DNA of 64,000 bases from CBDFLA01 sp965248915 (GTDB lineage: Bacteria > Pseudomonadota > Alphaproteobacteria > M2410). Every line of letters starts with the position of its first letter. The stretch's first letter is position 1. Shown in pieces: positions 9,397 through 18,923 of the stretch. A program made the position numbers and the translations under genes. The DNA lies in NCBI GenBank assembly GCA_965248915.1, contig OZ252216.1:2542001-2606000 (forward strand). The letters run 5' to 3'. The notes beneath the pieces were generated by a model, which did no database searches, had not been told where the DNA came from, and saw nothing but the letters and a program-made list of their open reading frames with translations.

Positions 9397-10230
9397 ATGA
9401 ACACGCGCTCCGAAATGGCCATCAACAAGAAGTGGTGGGAGGAACGCGTCGCGTCCCACGTGGAGTCCAACTTCTACGACGTCGAAGACTTCCTCAATGG
9501 AAATCCACGCAATCTCACCGTCGAGCGCAAAGAGGTGGGATCGGTCAAAGACAAATCCCTCCTCCACATGCAATGCCACTTTGGCCTCGACACGCTTTCT
9601 TGGGCGAGATACGGCGCCACCGTAACCGGCGTCGACTTCTCAAAAAACGCCATTGAAGCTGCAACGGCACTGGCAGAAAAAGCCGAAATTGACGCCCGCT
9701 TCGTGCAATCAAACATCTTCGACGCGCCCAAAAAGATCGACGAAAAGTTCGACGTCGTCTTCACCTCCTGGGGTGTACTGGGTTGGTTGCCAGATCACAA
9801 AAAATGGGCCGAAGTCGCTGCCCATTTCGTCAAACCCGGCGGCACGTTCTATATTCTGGAGCTGCACCCTTTCAGCCTGGTCTTCAACGACTCAGAAGAA
9901 GAAGGCCCGGGAAAAGAGCCCGTCGTCCGCATTGAGTATGACTATTTCTTTGAACGCGCACCCTTTGTCGAAGAAACACCGGGCACCTATGCCGAGCCAA
10001 AAGCTCAGTTTGAGAACAACGATACGCGATATTGGGCCTTTGAACTCGGGGCTCTTGTCACATATTTGATTGAAGCGGGGCTTGAGATTGAGTTCGTTCG
10101 GGAGCATGATTTCACATGTTTCAGGCAGTGGCCGGGCTTGAAAGAAGAAGCCCCGGATATTTGGAGACTGCCAAAGTCGTGGCCAAAGCTCCCGTTGAGC
10201 TTTTCAATAAAGGCCACCAAACCCAAATAA
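9397..10230 (+). CDS. Class I SAM-dependent methyltransferase
   Basis: About 277 residues, with an alternative ATG at 9415. A Rossmann-like methyltransferase: motif I is LLHMQCHFGLDTLSWAR, motif II VTGVDFSKNAIEAA with the acidic residue that binds SAM ribose, and the motif IV region is FDVVFTSWGVLGWLPDHKKW. The middle part EYDYFFERAPFVEETPGTYA is probably the substrate cap. Substrate unknown; this subgroup resembles small-molecule methyltransferases. It starts 14 bases after hbd and ends 12 bases before the 2H phosphoesterase gene, so all three could be co-transcribed. Confidence 0.88.
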   Translation: MNTRSEMAINKKWWEERVASHVESNFYDVEDFLNGNPRNLTVERKEVGSVKDKSLLHMQCHFGLDTLSWARYGATVTGVDFSKNAIEAATALAEKAEIDARFVQSNIFDAPKKIDEKFDVVFTSWGVLGWLPDHKKWAEVAAHFVKPGGTFYILELHPFSLVFNDSEEEGPGKEPVVRIEYDYFFERAPFVEETPGTYAEPKAQFENNDTRYWAFELGALVTYLIEAGLEIEFVREHDFTCFRQWPGLKEEAPDIWRLPKSWPKLPLSFSIKATKPK

Positions 10231-10242
10231 GTGGGGACACTC

Positions 10243-10788
10243 ATGGCCTATGCCGTTCAATTGACCCTCGACCCGACAGCCTCAGAGCGGGTCACCGCCC
10301 TTTGGCAAGACCTCGCCGACAAGGGCATCAACGACACCATGATCAAAGGTGGTTTCGTGCCCCATGTGTCACTCGCCGTCTATCCAGACGACTTACCTGA
10401 CGAGGTCGGCGCGGTGCTCACCTCCATCGCCGATGAAGTCTCGCCCCTCGACATCATGTTCAGAAGTATTGGGCTCTTCCCGGGACCGCAAGGCGCCCTC
10501 TTCTTAGCGCCCAAACAAACCCACGAACTGATCCGCATCGCTGAGCTTTATCATGAGCGCGCCCGCGCCATCCGCAGTCTATGCAACACTTTGTACCTTC
10601 CGCGCAACTGGGTCGCTCATTGCACGCTCGCGCATCCCATCGATGAAGAGAACGCGGCCCGTGCCTTAAACGAGATCCCAGCTCTGTCAACCCACTGGCA
10701 ACCCTTCGCCGCAAAGTTCAAGGCGCTTGAACTGATTCAAATCGACCCAATGGAAACGCTGATGTCATTTGAACTGAAGGCTGTTTAA
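10243..10788 (+). CDS. 2'-5' RNA ligase/2H phosphoesterase-family protein
   Basis: About 181 residues. The two HxS/T motifs that define the 2H phosphoesterase superfamily are visible: HVSLAVY in the first lobe and HCTLAHP in the second. Members cut or join 2',5' or cyclic phosphodiester bonds in RNA or nucleotides; which applies here is unknown. A GTG at 10231 immediately follows the upstream stop, but the ATG at 10243 has GGGG five bases before it and begins MAYAVQLTLD, a typical opening. It lies directly after a methyltransferase gene on the same strand. Confidence 0.85.
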   Translation: MAYAVQLTLDPTASERVTALWQDLADKGINDTMIKGGFVPHVSLAVYPDDLPDEVGAVLTSIADEVSPLDIMFRSIGLFPGPQGALFLAPKQTHELIRIAELYHERARAIRSLCNTLYLPRNWVAHCTLAHPIDEENAARALNEIPALSTHWQPFAAKFKALELIQIDPMETLMSFELKAV

Positions 10789-10791
10789 AAA

Positions 10792-10813
10792 CTCCGGTCG
10801 ATCAAACCGGGAG
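10792..10813. terminator. Possible stem-loop between convergent genes
   Basis: CTCCGGT and ACCGGGAG can pair with one bulged base over a seven-base loop. There is no T-run on either side, so this may only slow or mark the end of transcripts from the 2H phosphoesterase gene and the facing membrane-protein gene. Confidence 0.3.
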
Positions 10814-10820
10814 CGACCGT

Positions 10821-11165
10821 TTATTGCTGCAGCTTTCGAAGCGCGAACTCAAACAATTTCGTCAACACTGTTCGCCCGTATCTAGGCACAAGATATGCGC
10901 CTACGAGACTTGCAAACGCGATCGATACAGAGACATAGGCGAACAATATGTCCACATCCTCGCCGACATCCAATCCAGTGAGTGCTATATAGAGAGAGGA
11001 TGAAATTACGCCAAAGGCGCAACCACCCGCACCACCACCAACAAAACCAATAAGTGAGAACCAACCAAGTTTGTGCCACGGAGAAAGGGCCAAGAACATC
11101 ACAGCGAAGACTGTGAAAATCACAGCAAGCGCCATCCACGTCAATATGACAAAGGCAGGTCCCAT
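10821..11165 (-). CDS. Small membrane protein, three or four TM segments
   Basis: About 114 residues. Hydrophobic segments lie at roughly 4-27 (VILTWMALAVIFTVFAVMFLA), 34-58 with a glycine-rich FVGGGAGGCAFG stretch, and 75-95. The C-terminus is basic (RYGRTVLTKLFEFALRKLQQ), probably cytoplasmic. In-frame GTG codons lie at 11177 and 11174, but TAGGTGGTG sits six bases ahead of the ATG at 11165 and serves better as the ribosome-binding site. No family was recognised. The DnaQ-BRCT gene upstream is on the same strand with an 88-base gap. Confidence 0.65.
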   Translation of the reverse strand: MGPAFVILTWMALAVIFTVFAVMFLALSPWHKLGWFSLIGFVGGGAGGCAFGVISSSLYIALTGLDVGEDVDILFAYVSVSIAFASLVGAYLVPRYGRTVLTKLFEFALRKLQQ

Positions 11166-11253
11166 TTCTGTCACCACCTAAGTAGTTGGTTTCGACGGAA
11201 TCATTTAACCTCAGCCCCTATTACCACAAGATACTCACTCCACACTTTATCTC

Positions 11254-12120
11254 TCAAAGAGAAACCAACTCCAAAAAATCCGATTCTTGTACAATCCGAA
11301 TTTCTTGGCCTTTTGCTGCAAGTACCTCAGCCTTCCTGTGCTTCGAGCTCTTGTCCTTGCCATCTAACATGCGGATATCTTGATCACCGACAACAAGAAG
11401 CGTTGTCTTCTTGGACACATTTGGGGAAACACCACATCCTGCATCAGCCGCCAACTTCGCAGCCTCTCGACGTACCAGTGACAATGATCCGGTGAAAACC
11501 ACGACCTCGCCAAACAGATGCCCATCAGGATTGCCATCAAGTTTGACATTTCCACTGCTACCGCCTCCAGCGGCCCGTGGATTGATTGGTCTTGTTACCC
11601 TCTTCGGCCAATCCATAAGAGGGATACCACTTGCCTCAATCGCGGCTAACAGAATTTCACCACATGCTCTGGCATCTTCCAATGCATCATGGTGTTGAAA
11701 CTCAATCGAAAGAAACTTCGCGACATTGCGCAGGCCATATCCTTTTGAATGAAACTGTTCCCATGCCCGCCTCACCACCCGGGCTGAGTCCAGCCATTCA
11801 CATTCAATTTGTTTGAGTCCGTGTTTCTCGCAGACCCTTTGAAGTGCCAAACGATCAAAGTGTGTGTGGCAAACGACAAGCCGACCCGCAAGAAGGTTTT
11901 CAAGTGCGCCGTAAATCTCTGGGAAAAGAGGAGCTCCTCGCACAATGGATTCGTCCAATTTGTGGATAGCAACATTGATCGGGCTGAAATAGTCATCTGG
12001 ATCGACAAGAGTTGAGTATGTCACTTCAACTTGTTCGTTGGAAAATCCACAAACGCCAATCTGACAAATACTCGAGTAGTCTTCGTTGGCCGTTTCAAAG
12101 TCTATTGCGACAAAGTCCAT
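11254..12120 (-). CDS. DnaQ-like 3'-5' exonuclease fused to a BRCT domain
   Basis: 288 residues from the ATG at 12120. Residues 1-170 form a DEDDh exonuclease: FVAIDFETAN holds the first Asp and Glu, VCHTHFDRLAL the second-motif Asp, and HHDALEDARACGEIL the His and last Asp, so all metal ligands and the general base appear intact. A Gly- and Pro-rich linker (around 185-205) leads to a C-terminal BRCT domain (GEVVVFTGSLSLVRREAAKLAADAGC, then TTLLVVGDQD). BRCT domains bind phosphoproteins or DNA ends, so the protein probably trims 3' ends in repair or replication. It is far shorter than DNA ligase or PolC and is not the Pol III epsilon subunit. Confidence 0.9.
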   Translation of the reverse strand: MDFVAIDFETANEDYSSICQIGVCGFSNEQVEVTYSTLVDPDDYFSPINVAIHKLDESIVRGAPLFPEIYGALENLLAGRLVVCHTHFDRLALQRVCEKHGLKQIECEWLDSARVVRRAWEQFHSKGYGLRNVAKFLSIEFQHHDALEDARACGEILLAAIEASGIPLMDWPKRVTRPINPRAAGGGSSGNVKLDGNPDGHLFGEVVVFTGSLSLVRREAAKLAADAGCGVSPNVSKKTTLLVVGDQDIRMLDGKDKSSKHRKAEVLAAKGQEIRIVQESDFLELVSL

Positions 12121-12250
12121 TCTGATGCCATTGGTCCATATCAATCCACACAGGAGCAAAATAAACTATTCGCACGTATATGTCTCCCTCCAATGGAAAC
12201 ACGGCCGTCGTTTGAATTGAAGGGCGTTTGAGCACAAGCAGAACCTGGTG

Positions 12251-13360
12251 TCAGTCGTCTAACTCGTTCTCAGGAGCTGACGATTGTGCTTCGTATTCTT
12301 CAACGGCCTCTTGCTCATAACGAGATAACATGTCGTCCATCGACGCGGTCTTGTCAGCGGTCTGCTCTGGATAACTGCCTTCCCGGACTTCCTTCATCAG
12401 ATAGTATTCGATGTCACTTCGGATGGACCCTCTCTTCATGATCACCTCAAGGTCATTGGTAAATCTGAATCTGAGCTCGGCAATTGTAACGATACCCTGC
12501 TTCTTCAGATCGTTATCGATATCAATGAGATCTCGGGCGGAAAGGTCATTGGACATTGCAACAATGTCATTGACCGCCATTTGAACACCATCACGAGTTT
12601 GGGAAGGTGATTTCTTTTCTCTTTCTTCAAGTCCTTTTGCTGGATGTACGTCAGGGCCATATCGCCCTTCCGGATCAATATAGTTCTCGAAGTAGTAGAT
12701 GAGAAACGCTTTCAGGCTTTCGTAATCCAACTCTTCCATACCACCGACGATCCTTTTGCTTGCGCTTGCTCCGCTTGCCTTGTCGCCACCCTCCACCACA
12801 CGCCCAATCAACGCCTTCGCATCATCCGAGTCCCATTCCGCCGGGCCGGTGACGCGGCCGATCTCACGGCCCTCTTCGTCAAACAGGATCGTTGTCGGCA
12901 AACCATAAGCCCGCAGGTCAAACATCAATGACATGGTTGCATCGCTCAACAGTGCGAGATGTTCGACCCCAACCTTGTCGAGAAAGGCTTGTGATTTCTC
13001 CGGCCCTTCCTTGTCGACACTGATCGCCAATACATCAAAACGATCACTGCCCACCTCTGCCTTCAATCGATCAAGGGTTGGCATTTCTTCCAGACACGGC
13101 GCACACCATGTGGCCCACAGATTGACGAGAATGACTTTGCCGCGGTAGTCGGCGAGGGTCTTTTCCTGTCCGTCTGCATCAACGAAAACCTGTTCCGGCA
13201 GTGGGAGAAATTCTTCTGCGAAGGTGAAGGCACTGAGCTCGCCCTTCGCGAAGCTTTGCAGGCTCTGATCGACTGAAAACCGCTGCCCCTTTACAAACCA
13301 GGTAAGAGCCGCCAAAACCATAAGGAGACCGAAGCCCGCGCCCCATGCCCAACGTCTCAT
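12251..13360 (-). CDS. tlpA: TlpA-like thioredoxin with long extra C-terminal region
   Basis: 369 residues; TlpA-like proteins are usually near 200. Residues 8-23 are one membrane anchor, so the rest faces the periplasm. Residues 50-190 are a TlpA/ResA thioredoxin fold with the redox pair W-C86-A-P-C89 and the cis-Pro in AYGLPTT (P155). It would reduce disulfides, for example in cytochrome maturation. Residues 191-369 form an acidic, mostly helical extension ([20 protein letters not shown], then [18 protein letters not shown]) that matches no family I know. The start ATG has GAGGAG before it; the longer frame to 13507 overlaps the divergent argH. The position beside argH is typical for this gene in Rhizobiales. 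Confidence 0.88.
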   Translation of the reverse strand: MRRWAWGAGFGLLMVLAALTWFVKGQRFSVDQSLQSFAKGELSAFTFAEEFLPLPEQVFVDADGQEKTLADYRGKVILVNLWATWCAPCLEEMPTLDRLKAEVGSDRFDVLAISVDKEGPEKSQAFLDKVGVEHLALLSDATMSLMFDLRAYGLPTTILFDEEGREIGRVTGPAEWDSDDAKALIGRVVEGGDKASGASASKRIVGGMEELDYESLKAFLIYYFENYIDPEGRYGPDVHPAKGLEEREKKSPSQTRDGVQMAVNDIVAMSNDLSARDLIDIDNDLKKQGIVTIAELRFRFTNDLEVIMKRGSIRSDIEYYLMKEVREGSYPEQTADKTASMDDMLSRYEQEAVEEYEAQSSAPENELDD

Positions 13361-13429
13361 GGCAAAAAACTCCTCAAACGAAATACGGTTGTTGGCCGGG
13401 GCCAAAAAGAACGAACAAAAGTTACACGA

Positions 13430-14854
13430 ATGAGCAATAACAAAAAAGGTGGCAATTCGACCTTCACCCCCCCGGGCAGCAATCTGATGTGGGGCGGGCG
13501 GTTCCAAGGATCACCAGCTGAGATAATGACCGAGATCAATGCCTCCATTGGCTTTGACCAACGCCTCTTCGCGCAAGACATTGAAGCCTCAAAGGCCCAT
13601 GCCGCCATGCTGGTCGAAACCGGCATCATTGAGAAAGCAGATGGCGAGGCCATTCAAAACGGTCTCGACCAAATTTTGGGCGAGATCGAAGCTGGCACTT
13701 TTGAGTTCAAAGCCGAGCTCGAAGACATTCACATGAATGTGGAAGCGCGCCTGGCAGAGATTGTCGGGCCTGCCGCCGGTAGACTTCACACCGCACGTTC
13801 GCGCAACGATCAAGTCGCCACCGATTTCAAGCTCTGGGTACGGGACGCCATTGACGGGTTGATCGATCAACTGGGCAACTTACAAAAAGCGGTGCTTGAA
13901 CGCGCGGCCGAACATGCGGACACTCTCCTGCCGGGTTTCACCCATTTGCAAGTGGCCCAGCCAGTTACGCTCGGCCATCACCTGCTGGCCTATGTCGAGA
14001 TGTTTGAGCGCGATAAGGGACGGTTCTTTGGGGCGCGTAAGCGTTTGAATGAATGTCCCTTAGGTGCGGCGGCTCTTGCCGGCACCTCCTTTCCCATCGA
14101 CCGCGACCTAACCTCGAAGTCATTGGAATTTGAAAGGCCGACGGCAAATTCGCTGGACGCTGTGTCAGATCGCGATTTTGCCCTTGAAGCCTTGAGCGCC
14201 GCATCAATCACCGCCATTCACCTGTCGCGCTTTGCCGAGGAATTGGTGATTTGGTCGTCAGCACAATTTGGCTTTATCACCATGTCCGACCAGTTTTCCA
14301 CCGGCTCCTCCATCATGCCGCAAAAGAAGAACCCAGATGCTGCCGAACTCATCCGCGCCAAGGTTGGACGCATCTTAGGCGCACAGACCACATTGCAAAC
14401 GGTCATGAAAGGCCTGCCGCTCGCCTATTCCAAAGACATGCAAGAAGACAAAGAACCGGTCTTTGAAGCTTTAGACACATTGGCCCTCTCCCTCGGCGCC
14501 ATGACCGGCATGGTTGGCAATCTCAAAGCAAACCAGGATGCCATGGCCGAAGCTGCCGCCCATGGATTTTCAACCGCAACCGACCTCGCCGATTGGCTGG
14601 TTCGCGAGAAGGACATTCCTTTCCGCGAGGCCCATCACATCACCGGCGCAATTGTCGCCATCGCGGAGGACAAAAAGTGTCGTCTCGATGAACTCTCTCT
14701 TGCAGACCTTCAATCTGCGGATGAGAGAATCACAAAAGAAGTCTTTGATGTGTTGAGCGTGGTAAATTCGGTCGCGAGCCGAACCTCTTTTGGCGGCACG
14801 GCTCCGAAAAACGTTCGCACCCAAATCACCTATTGGCAGGAGAAATTGAAATGA
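13430..14854 (+). CDS. argH: Argininosuccinate lyase
   Basis: 474 residues, slightly longer than the usual 460 because of a short Asn/Lys/Gly-rich N-terminus. Splits argininosuccinate into arginine and fumarate, the last step of arginine synthesis. Family signatures: NLMWGGRF near the start, [19 protein letters not shown], the [20 protein letters not shown] segment with the catalytic His, and [12 protein letters not shown] near residue 293 with the active-site Ser loop. The stop overlaps the lptM start as ATGA, so the lipoprotein is translationally coupled. Transcription diverges from tlpA. Confidence 0.97.
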   Translation: MSNNKKGGNSTFTPPGSNLMWGGRFQGSPAEIMTEINASIGFDQRLFAQDIEASKAHAAMLVETGIIEKADGEAIQNGLDQILGEIEAGTFEFKAELEDIHMNVEARLAEIVGPAAGRLHTARSRNDQVATDFKLWVRDAIDGLIDQLGNLQKAVLERAAEHADTLLPGFTHLQVAQPVTLGHHLLAYVEMFERDKGRFFGARKRLNECPLGAAALAGTSFPIDRDLTSKSLEFERPTANSLDAVSDRDFALEALSAASITAIHLSRFAEELVIWSSAQFGFITMSDQFSTGSSIMPQKKNPDAAELIRAKVGRILGAQTTLQTVMKGLPLAYSKDMQEDKEPVFEALDTLALSLGAMTGMVGNLKANQDAMAEAAAHGFSTATDLADWLVREKDIPFREAHHITGAIVAIAEDKKCRLDELSLADLQSADERITKEVFDVLSVVNSVASRTSFGGTAPKNVRTQITYWQEKLK

Positions 14855-14979
14855 TGAAAACAACATTGGCTCTGGCCTTCGTGGCTACCCTTGCCCTTGT
14901 CGCCTGCGGAAAAAAAGGACCGCTCGATCCACCACCGGAGGAAGAAAACGCCTCCCTAGGAATCGCCCTTAGCCGATAA
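14851..14979 (+). CDS. lptM: LptM-type small lipoprotein
   Basis: 42 residues. A signal peptide ([14 protein letters not shown]) ends in the lipobox LVAC at residues 16-19, followed by [12 protein letters not shown]. The cysteine followed by G-x-K-G-P-L-x-x-P is the hallmark of LptM (formerly YifL), which in E. coli is acylated on its N-terminal cysteine and helps LptD fold in the outer membrane. The start overlaps the argH stop by four bases, and lysA begins 12 bases later. The argH-lptM-lysA order is widespread in alphaproteobacteria. Easily missed because of its length. Confidence 0.9.
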   Translation: MMKTTLALAFVATLALVACGKKGPLDPPPEEENASLGIALSR

Positions 14980-14990
14980 GAGACCGTTCC

Positions 14991-16259
14991 ATGCACCATT
15001 TTGAGTACAAAGACGGCGTCCTCCACGCTGAGGACATATCCCTGGCCGACATCGCACGCGAAGTCGGAACCCCGTTCTATTGTTACTCAAGCGCGACTTT
15101 GCGCCGTCACTATCACGTCTTCGCAGATGCGTTTGACTTCAACGACACACTGGTTTGCTTCTCAGTAAAATCAAACTCCAACCTCGCCGTCATCAAGATC
15201 TTGGCAAATGAAGGAGCCGGCGCAGACATCGTCTCCGAAGGCGAACTGAGACGTGCGCGCGCCGCAGGTATACCGCCCAACAAGATTGTCTTTTCCGGCG
15301 TCGGCAAAACACCCCGCGAACTTAGCGCCGCACTCGATGTGGGCATTCTCCAATTCAACGTCGAGTCGTCCCCTGAACTCGAAACGCTGAGTGAGATCGC
15401 GTGCCAAAAGAATGTGAAGGCGCCGATCAGTCTCCGCATCAACCCCGACGTTGACGCAGGCACCCATGCCAAGATCTCAACCGGTAAGGCTGAAAACAAA
15501 TTCGGCATCCCCTGGGAAAGATCAGAAGAAGTTTACGCCCGCGCCGCTGAACTTCCGGGCATTGACGTCGTCGGCATCGATGTTCATATCGGCAGTCAAA
15601 TCACCGATCTCACACCCTTTGAAACCGCTTTTGCCAAAGTGGTCGAAATGGTCCACCGATTGCGCGCCAAAGGTCACAACATTGCAAATGTTGATTTGGG
15701 CGGAGGCCTCGGCATTCCCTATCAGGCTGGCAACGAACCACCGCCTCACCCAGAAGCCTATGCTGGCATGATCAAGAAGGTGGCAGGCGATCTGGGCGCC
15801 CGTTTGCTCTTTGAACCTGGACGTATGATCGTTGGCAATGCCGGCCTCTTGGTGGCGGAAGTCATATATGTAAAGCCTGGAGAAGAACGCACTTTTGCCA
15901 TCGTTGATGCCGCTATGAACGATTTACTGCGACCTACGCTTTATGATACCCATCACGATATTGTGCCGGTGAGCGAACCAGATCCCAAAATTTCGCCCAT
16001 TTCTCTCGATATTGTAGGACCTGTCTGCGAGACCGGTGATACCTTTGCCGAACAACGACAGATGCCGCCCCTTGCCGCTGGCGACCAAATAGCTATCCTA
16101 TCGGCAGGAGCATATGGCGCAGTCCAGTCCGGCACTTACAATACCAGGCCTCTGGTGCCGGAAATTCTTGTGGACGGCGATAAGATGAGTGTCATTCGCC
16201 CTCGGCAAACTTATGAGGAACTCATAAGCCTTGATCAGATGCCGGAGTGGCTCAGGTGA
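14991..16259 (+). CDS. lysA: Diaminopimelate decarboxylase
   Basis: 422 residues. A fold-type III PLP enzyme that decarboxylates meso-diaminopimelate to lysine. The PLP lysine lies in CFSVKSNSNLAVI near residue 58; HIGSQI, VDLGGGLGIPY (near 234) and EPGRMIVG (near 274) are the phosphate-binding and active-site segments; GPVCETGDTFA near 344 supplies the partner-subunit Cys; the family ending is GAYGAVQSGTYNTRP. It follows lptM by 12 bases. The TTG start of the next gene lies 18 bases past its stop. Confidence 0.97.
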   Translation: MHHFEYKDGVLHAEDISLADIAREVGTPFYCYSSATLRRHYHVFADAFDFNDTLVCFSVKSNSNLAVIKILANEGAGADIVSEGELRRARAAGIPPNKIVFSGVGKTPRELSAALDVGILQFNVESSPELETLSEIACQKNVKAPISLRINPDVDAGTHAKISTGKAENKFGIPWERSEEVYARAAELPGIDVVGIDVHIGSQITDLTPFETAFAKVVEMVHRLRAKGHNIANVDLGGGLGIPYQAGNEPPPHPEAYAGMIKKVAGDLGARLLFEPGRMIVGNAGLLVAEVIYVKPGEERTFAIVDAAMNDLLRPTLYDTHHDIVPVSEPDPKISPISLDIVGPVCETGDTFAEQRQMPPLAAGDQIAILSAGAYGAVQSGTYNTRPLVPEILVDGDKMSVIRPRQTYEELISLDQMPEWLR

Positions 16260-16276
16260 GAGGATAGAAGCTCTCG

Positions 16277-18883
16277 TTGCGTAAATCGAAGAACGAGTCC
16301 CAAGACCAAGACCCCAGTCGATTTCCAAATGTTGTCGAGCGACGCATAAGGATCACGCAAGGCATCCTCTTCTGGGAGGACCTCTGGCCACGCACATTTG
16401 TGCCAATGTTACTAGTCGGTCTTTTCTTAGCTTTGTCCTTGTTCGACATTTGGCTCTACTTACCTGGCACAGTGCACGTCTTCGCCTTCACCTTTGTCCT
16501 CGTCGCTACTGCGATCGCTCTTTGGACAAATATGAAGACACTAAGGTGGCCAAGCCGCGACCAAGCGTTAAGGCGATTAGAAACCCAAAGCGGTCTCGCT
16601 CATCGACCTCTCTCCACATTCGATGACGATCTAGTTGAAGGCGACGAGCGAGAGGAAACGAAAGGGCTTTGGCAAGCTTACAAAAAGTGGCTATCAGCCA
16701 AGATCTCAAATACACGCCTCAAACCAGCACGCTCCAAGCTGCCGGAGCGTGACCCTTACGTCCTGCGTATCGCGCTTCTTCTGCTCCTTTTCATCGCGGG
16801 CGTTTGGGCCGGGCCAGATTGGAAAGAACGGTTGTCCTTCGGAGTGAAACCGAGCTTCGGCAGTGCCGCATCAAGGCAGATGTCTATTGACGCCTGGGTC
16901 AACCCGCCAGCTTACACAAAAACTGCGCCTGTCTTCCTCAGCGACAAGAATGTGGTGGTTAGAAAAGACAATCTTATCCGCGTTCCGCAAGACTCAGAAC
17001 TCACTGTTCGTTTAACCGGTGGTCGCGGCAAACCCAAACTTGAATTGGCCCACGCACTTTCCGGTCGAAAGGAAACGATCAAACCGACCCTCAGTGAAGA
17101 GGGGCGCGCGGATTTCGCATATCGACTGACCGACACGGTATCCACGACCCTGAACTTGAAAGGCCGTAAGCTGGACCACTGGAACATTGAAGTCATTCCA
17201 GATCGGCCACCTGCCATTGCCTTCAGTGAAGACGTAAAACCGACCGAAACCACAGCCCTTGAAATCCCTTACGCGGTCCGCGACGACTACGGTGTCATTG
17301 AGGCTGCCTTGCAAGTGCGACTGACCGAACCTGCCGTGGACGACACCGCGACCGGCACATCTGAGAGCACTAAACTCTCAGAAGAAATCATAAAGATGGA
17401 ATTGCCGCTGCCAGCGGTCAATCCAACCCGGGTTGACGAAATCTATTTCACAGATTTGAGCGCACATCCTTGGGCCGGTCTCTCGGTAAACCTCAAGCTC
17501 GTGGCCATTGATGAACTCGGGCAGATCGGGCGCAGTGAGACATTCCTCATGAAACTGCCGGAACGGATATTCCTAGACCCCTTCGCTCTGGCCATCATTG
17601 AACAGCGTCGCAATCTGGCACGGGCACCAAAAAACTGGCCTGCCGTCGAAAAGGCGTTGGAAGCCCTCACACTCGCGCCAGAAAAATTCATCCCAGACCT
17701 CACCATTTATCTGGGGCTGCGCAGCGTTTATTGGAGCCTCAGAACCCGCCAGCCTGAAACCATGAGCGAACTTAACGACGTCTATGAGTTGATGTGGGAT
17801 TTGGCCTTGCGTCTTGAAGATGGTGAACGATCCCTTGCGGCACGTGAACTACGCGCTGTGCAGCAGGCCCTCATGGACGCCCTTGCTCGCGGCGCACCGC
17901 AAAACGAAGTTGACCGGCTCTTTGAGGAGTTTCGTCAAGCTCTGGACCGCTATCTACAAGCCCTCGGCGAACAAGCGCTTGAGGATTTGGCGGAAGGACG
18001 AGAATCGCCGCAAACTGACCCAGACCAAGAAGCGATCAACCGGCAAGACCTGCAAGACCTCCTCGACGCGATCAGAGACATGAGTCAAACTGGGGATCGC
18101 CAACAAGCCCGCGAGCTCCTCGCGCAACTGCAACGGCTGCTCGAGAACATGGTGGTCACAGCACCGACCGAAATGTCGCCCGTCGAAAGTCAATTGTCTG
18201 AGTCTATCGAAAACCTCTCCGATATGATCGGCAAGCAACGCGCCCTCATGGATGAGACCCATCAAGAGAGCCGAAAGTCGCCGAGTGCACGGTCGATGCC
18301 CCCGGTTGACGAAACTCCCTTAGGCCCTCCACAAGGACAAAAACCATCGTCCGAGGGAGAAAGCGGTGAAGGCGACCAAAACGGCGCGTCATCAGGCAGC
18401 AGCGGCACAACACTCCAATCTCTCAGCAAAGATCAAGGTGCCCTGCGTCAGGAATTAAGCGAGCTCCTCGACAAAACCGACCAGGCTGGTGAAGGCGCGC
18501 CAAATCCTCTAGAGCGCGCGGAACAAGCCATGAAGGACGCACAATCTGCCCTCGACCGGGATTTGGGCAATGAAGCACTCGCAGCACAAAAACGCGCACT
18601 CGATCATTTGCGCCAGGGCGCCCAGGAAATGGCCGAAGATCTCATGGACCGAATGACTGAACGCGGCAATCAGTCCGGTCAAACCGAAGGCCAACAAACC
18701 GACCCACTTGGTCGTCCAGCAGGGGGCGCCAATCCAGCCCTCGGGGATCACATCAAAGTGCCAGACGAACGAGATTTACAAAGAGCGCGTGAAATTTTGA
18801 AAGAACTGCAAGACCGCGCCGCAGAACGAGACAGACCAGATCTTGAGCTGGAATATTTGGAAAGACTGCTGAAGAGATTCTAG
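16277..18883 (+). CDS. DUF4175 (TIGR02302-type) large membrane protein
   Basis: 868 residues. Three membrane segments are in the N-terminal 180 residues (about 42-62, 64-85, 160-178), followed by a long beta-rich periplasmic part and, from about 540 onward, a low-complexity helical region rich in Q, E, R and A (QQARELLAQLQRLLENM, TLQSLSKDQGALRQEL). This design is that of the alphaproteobacterial family TIGR02302/DUF4175, whose function is not established; it regularly follows lysA. The first available start is the TTG at 16277, 18 bases after lysA, with AGAGGA upstream. The repetitive C-terminal part probably forms coiled coils. Confidence 0.88.
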   Translation: MRKSKNESQDQDPSRFPNVVERRIRITQGILFWEDLWPRTFVPMLLVGLFLALSLFDIWLYLPGTVHVFAFTFVLVATAIALWTNMKTLRWPSRDQALRRLETQSGLAHRPLSTFDDDLVEGDEREETKGLWQAYKKWLSAKISNTRLKPARSKLPERDPYVLRIALLLLLFIAGVWAGPDWKERLSFGVKPSFGSAASRQMSIDAWVNPPAYTKTAPVFLSDKNVVVRKDNLIRVPQDSELTVRLTGGRGKPKLELAHALSGRKETIKPTLSEEGRADFAYRLTDTVSTTLNLKGRKLDHWNIEVIPDRPPAIAFSEDVKPTETTALEIPYAVRDDYGVIEAALQVRLTEPAVDDTATGTSESTKLSEEIIKMELPLPAVNPTRVDEIYFTDLSAHPWAGLSVNLKLVAIDELGQIGRSETFLMKLPERIFLDPFALAIIEQRRNLARAPKNWPAVEKALEALTLAPEKFIPDLTIYLGLRSVYWSLRTRQPETMSELNDVYELMWDLALRLEDGERSLAARELRAVQQALMDALARGAPQNEVDRLFEEFRQALDRYLQALGEQALEDLAEGRESPQTDPDQEAINRQDLQDLLDAIRDMSQTGDRQQARELLAQLQRLLENMVVTAPTEMSPVESQLSESIENLSDMIGKQRALMDETHQESRKSPSARSMPPVDETPLGPPQGQKPSSEGESGEGDQNGASSGSSGTTLQSLSKDQGALRQELSELLDKTDQAGEGAPNPLERAEQAMKDAQSALDRDLGNEALAAQKRALDHLRQGAQEMAEDLMDRMTERGNQSGQTEGQQTDPLGRPAGGANPALGDHIKVPDERDLQRAREILKELQDRAAERDRPDLELEYLERLLKRF

Positions 18884-18923
18884 TTAGCCTAAAGCGCAAG
18901 TGACGCAAGGAGGTGGGCGCAAC

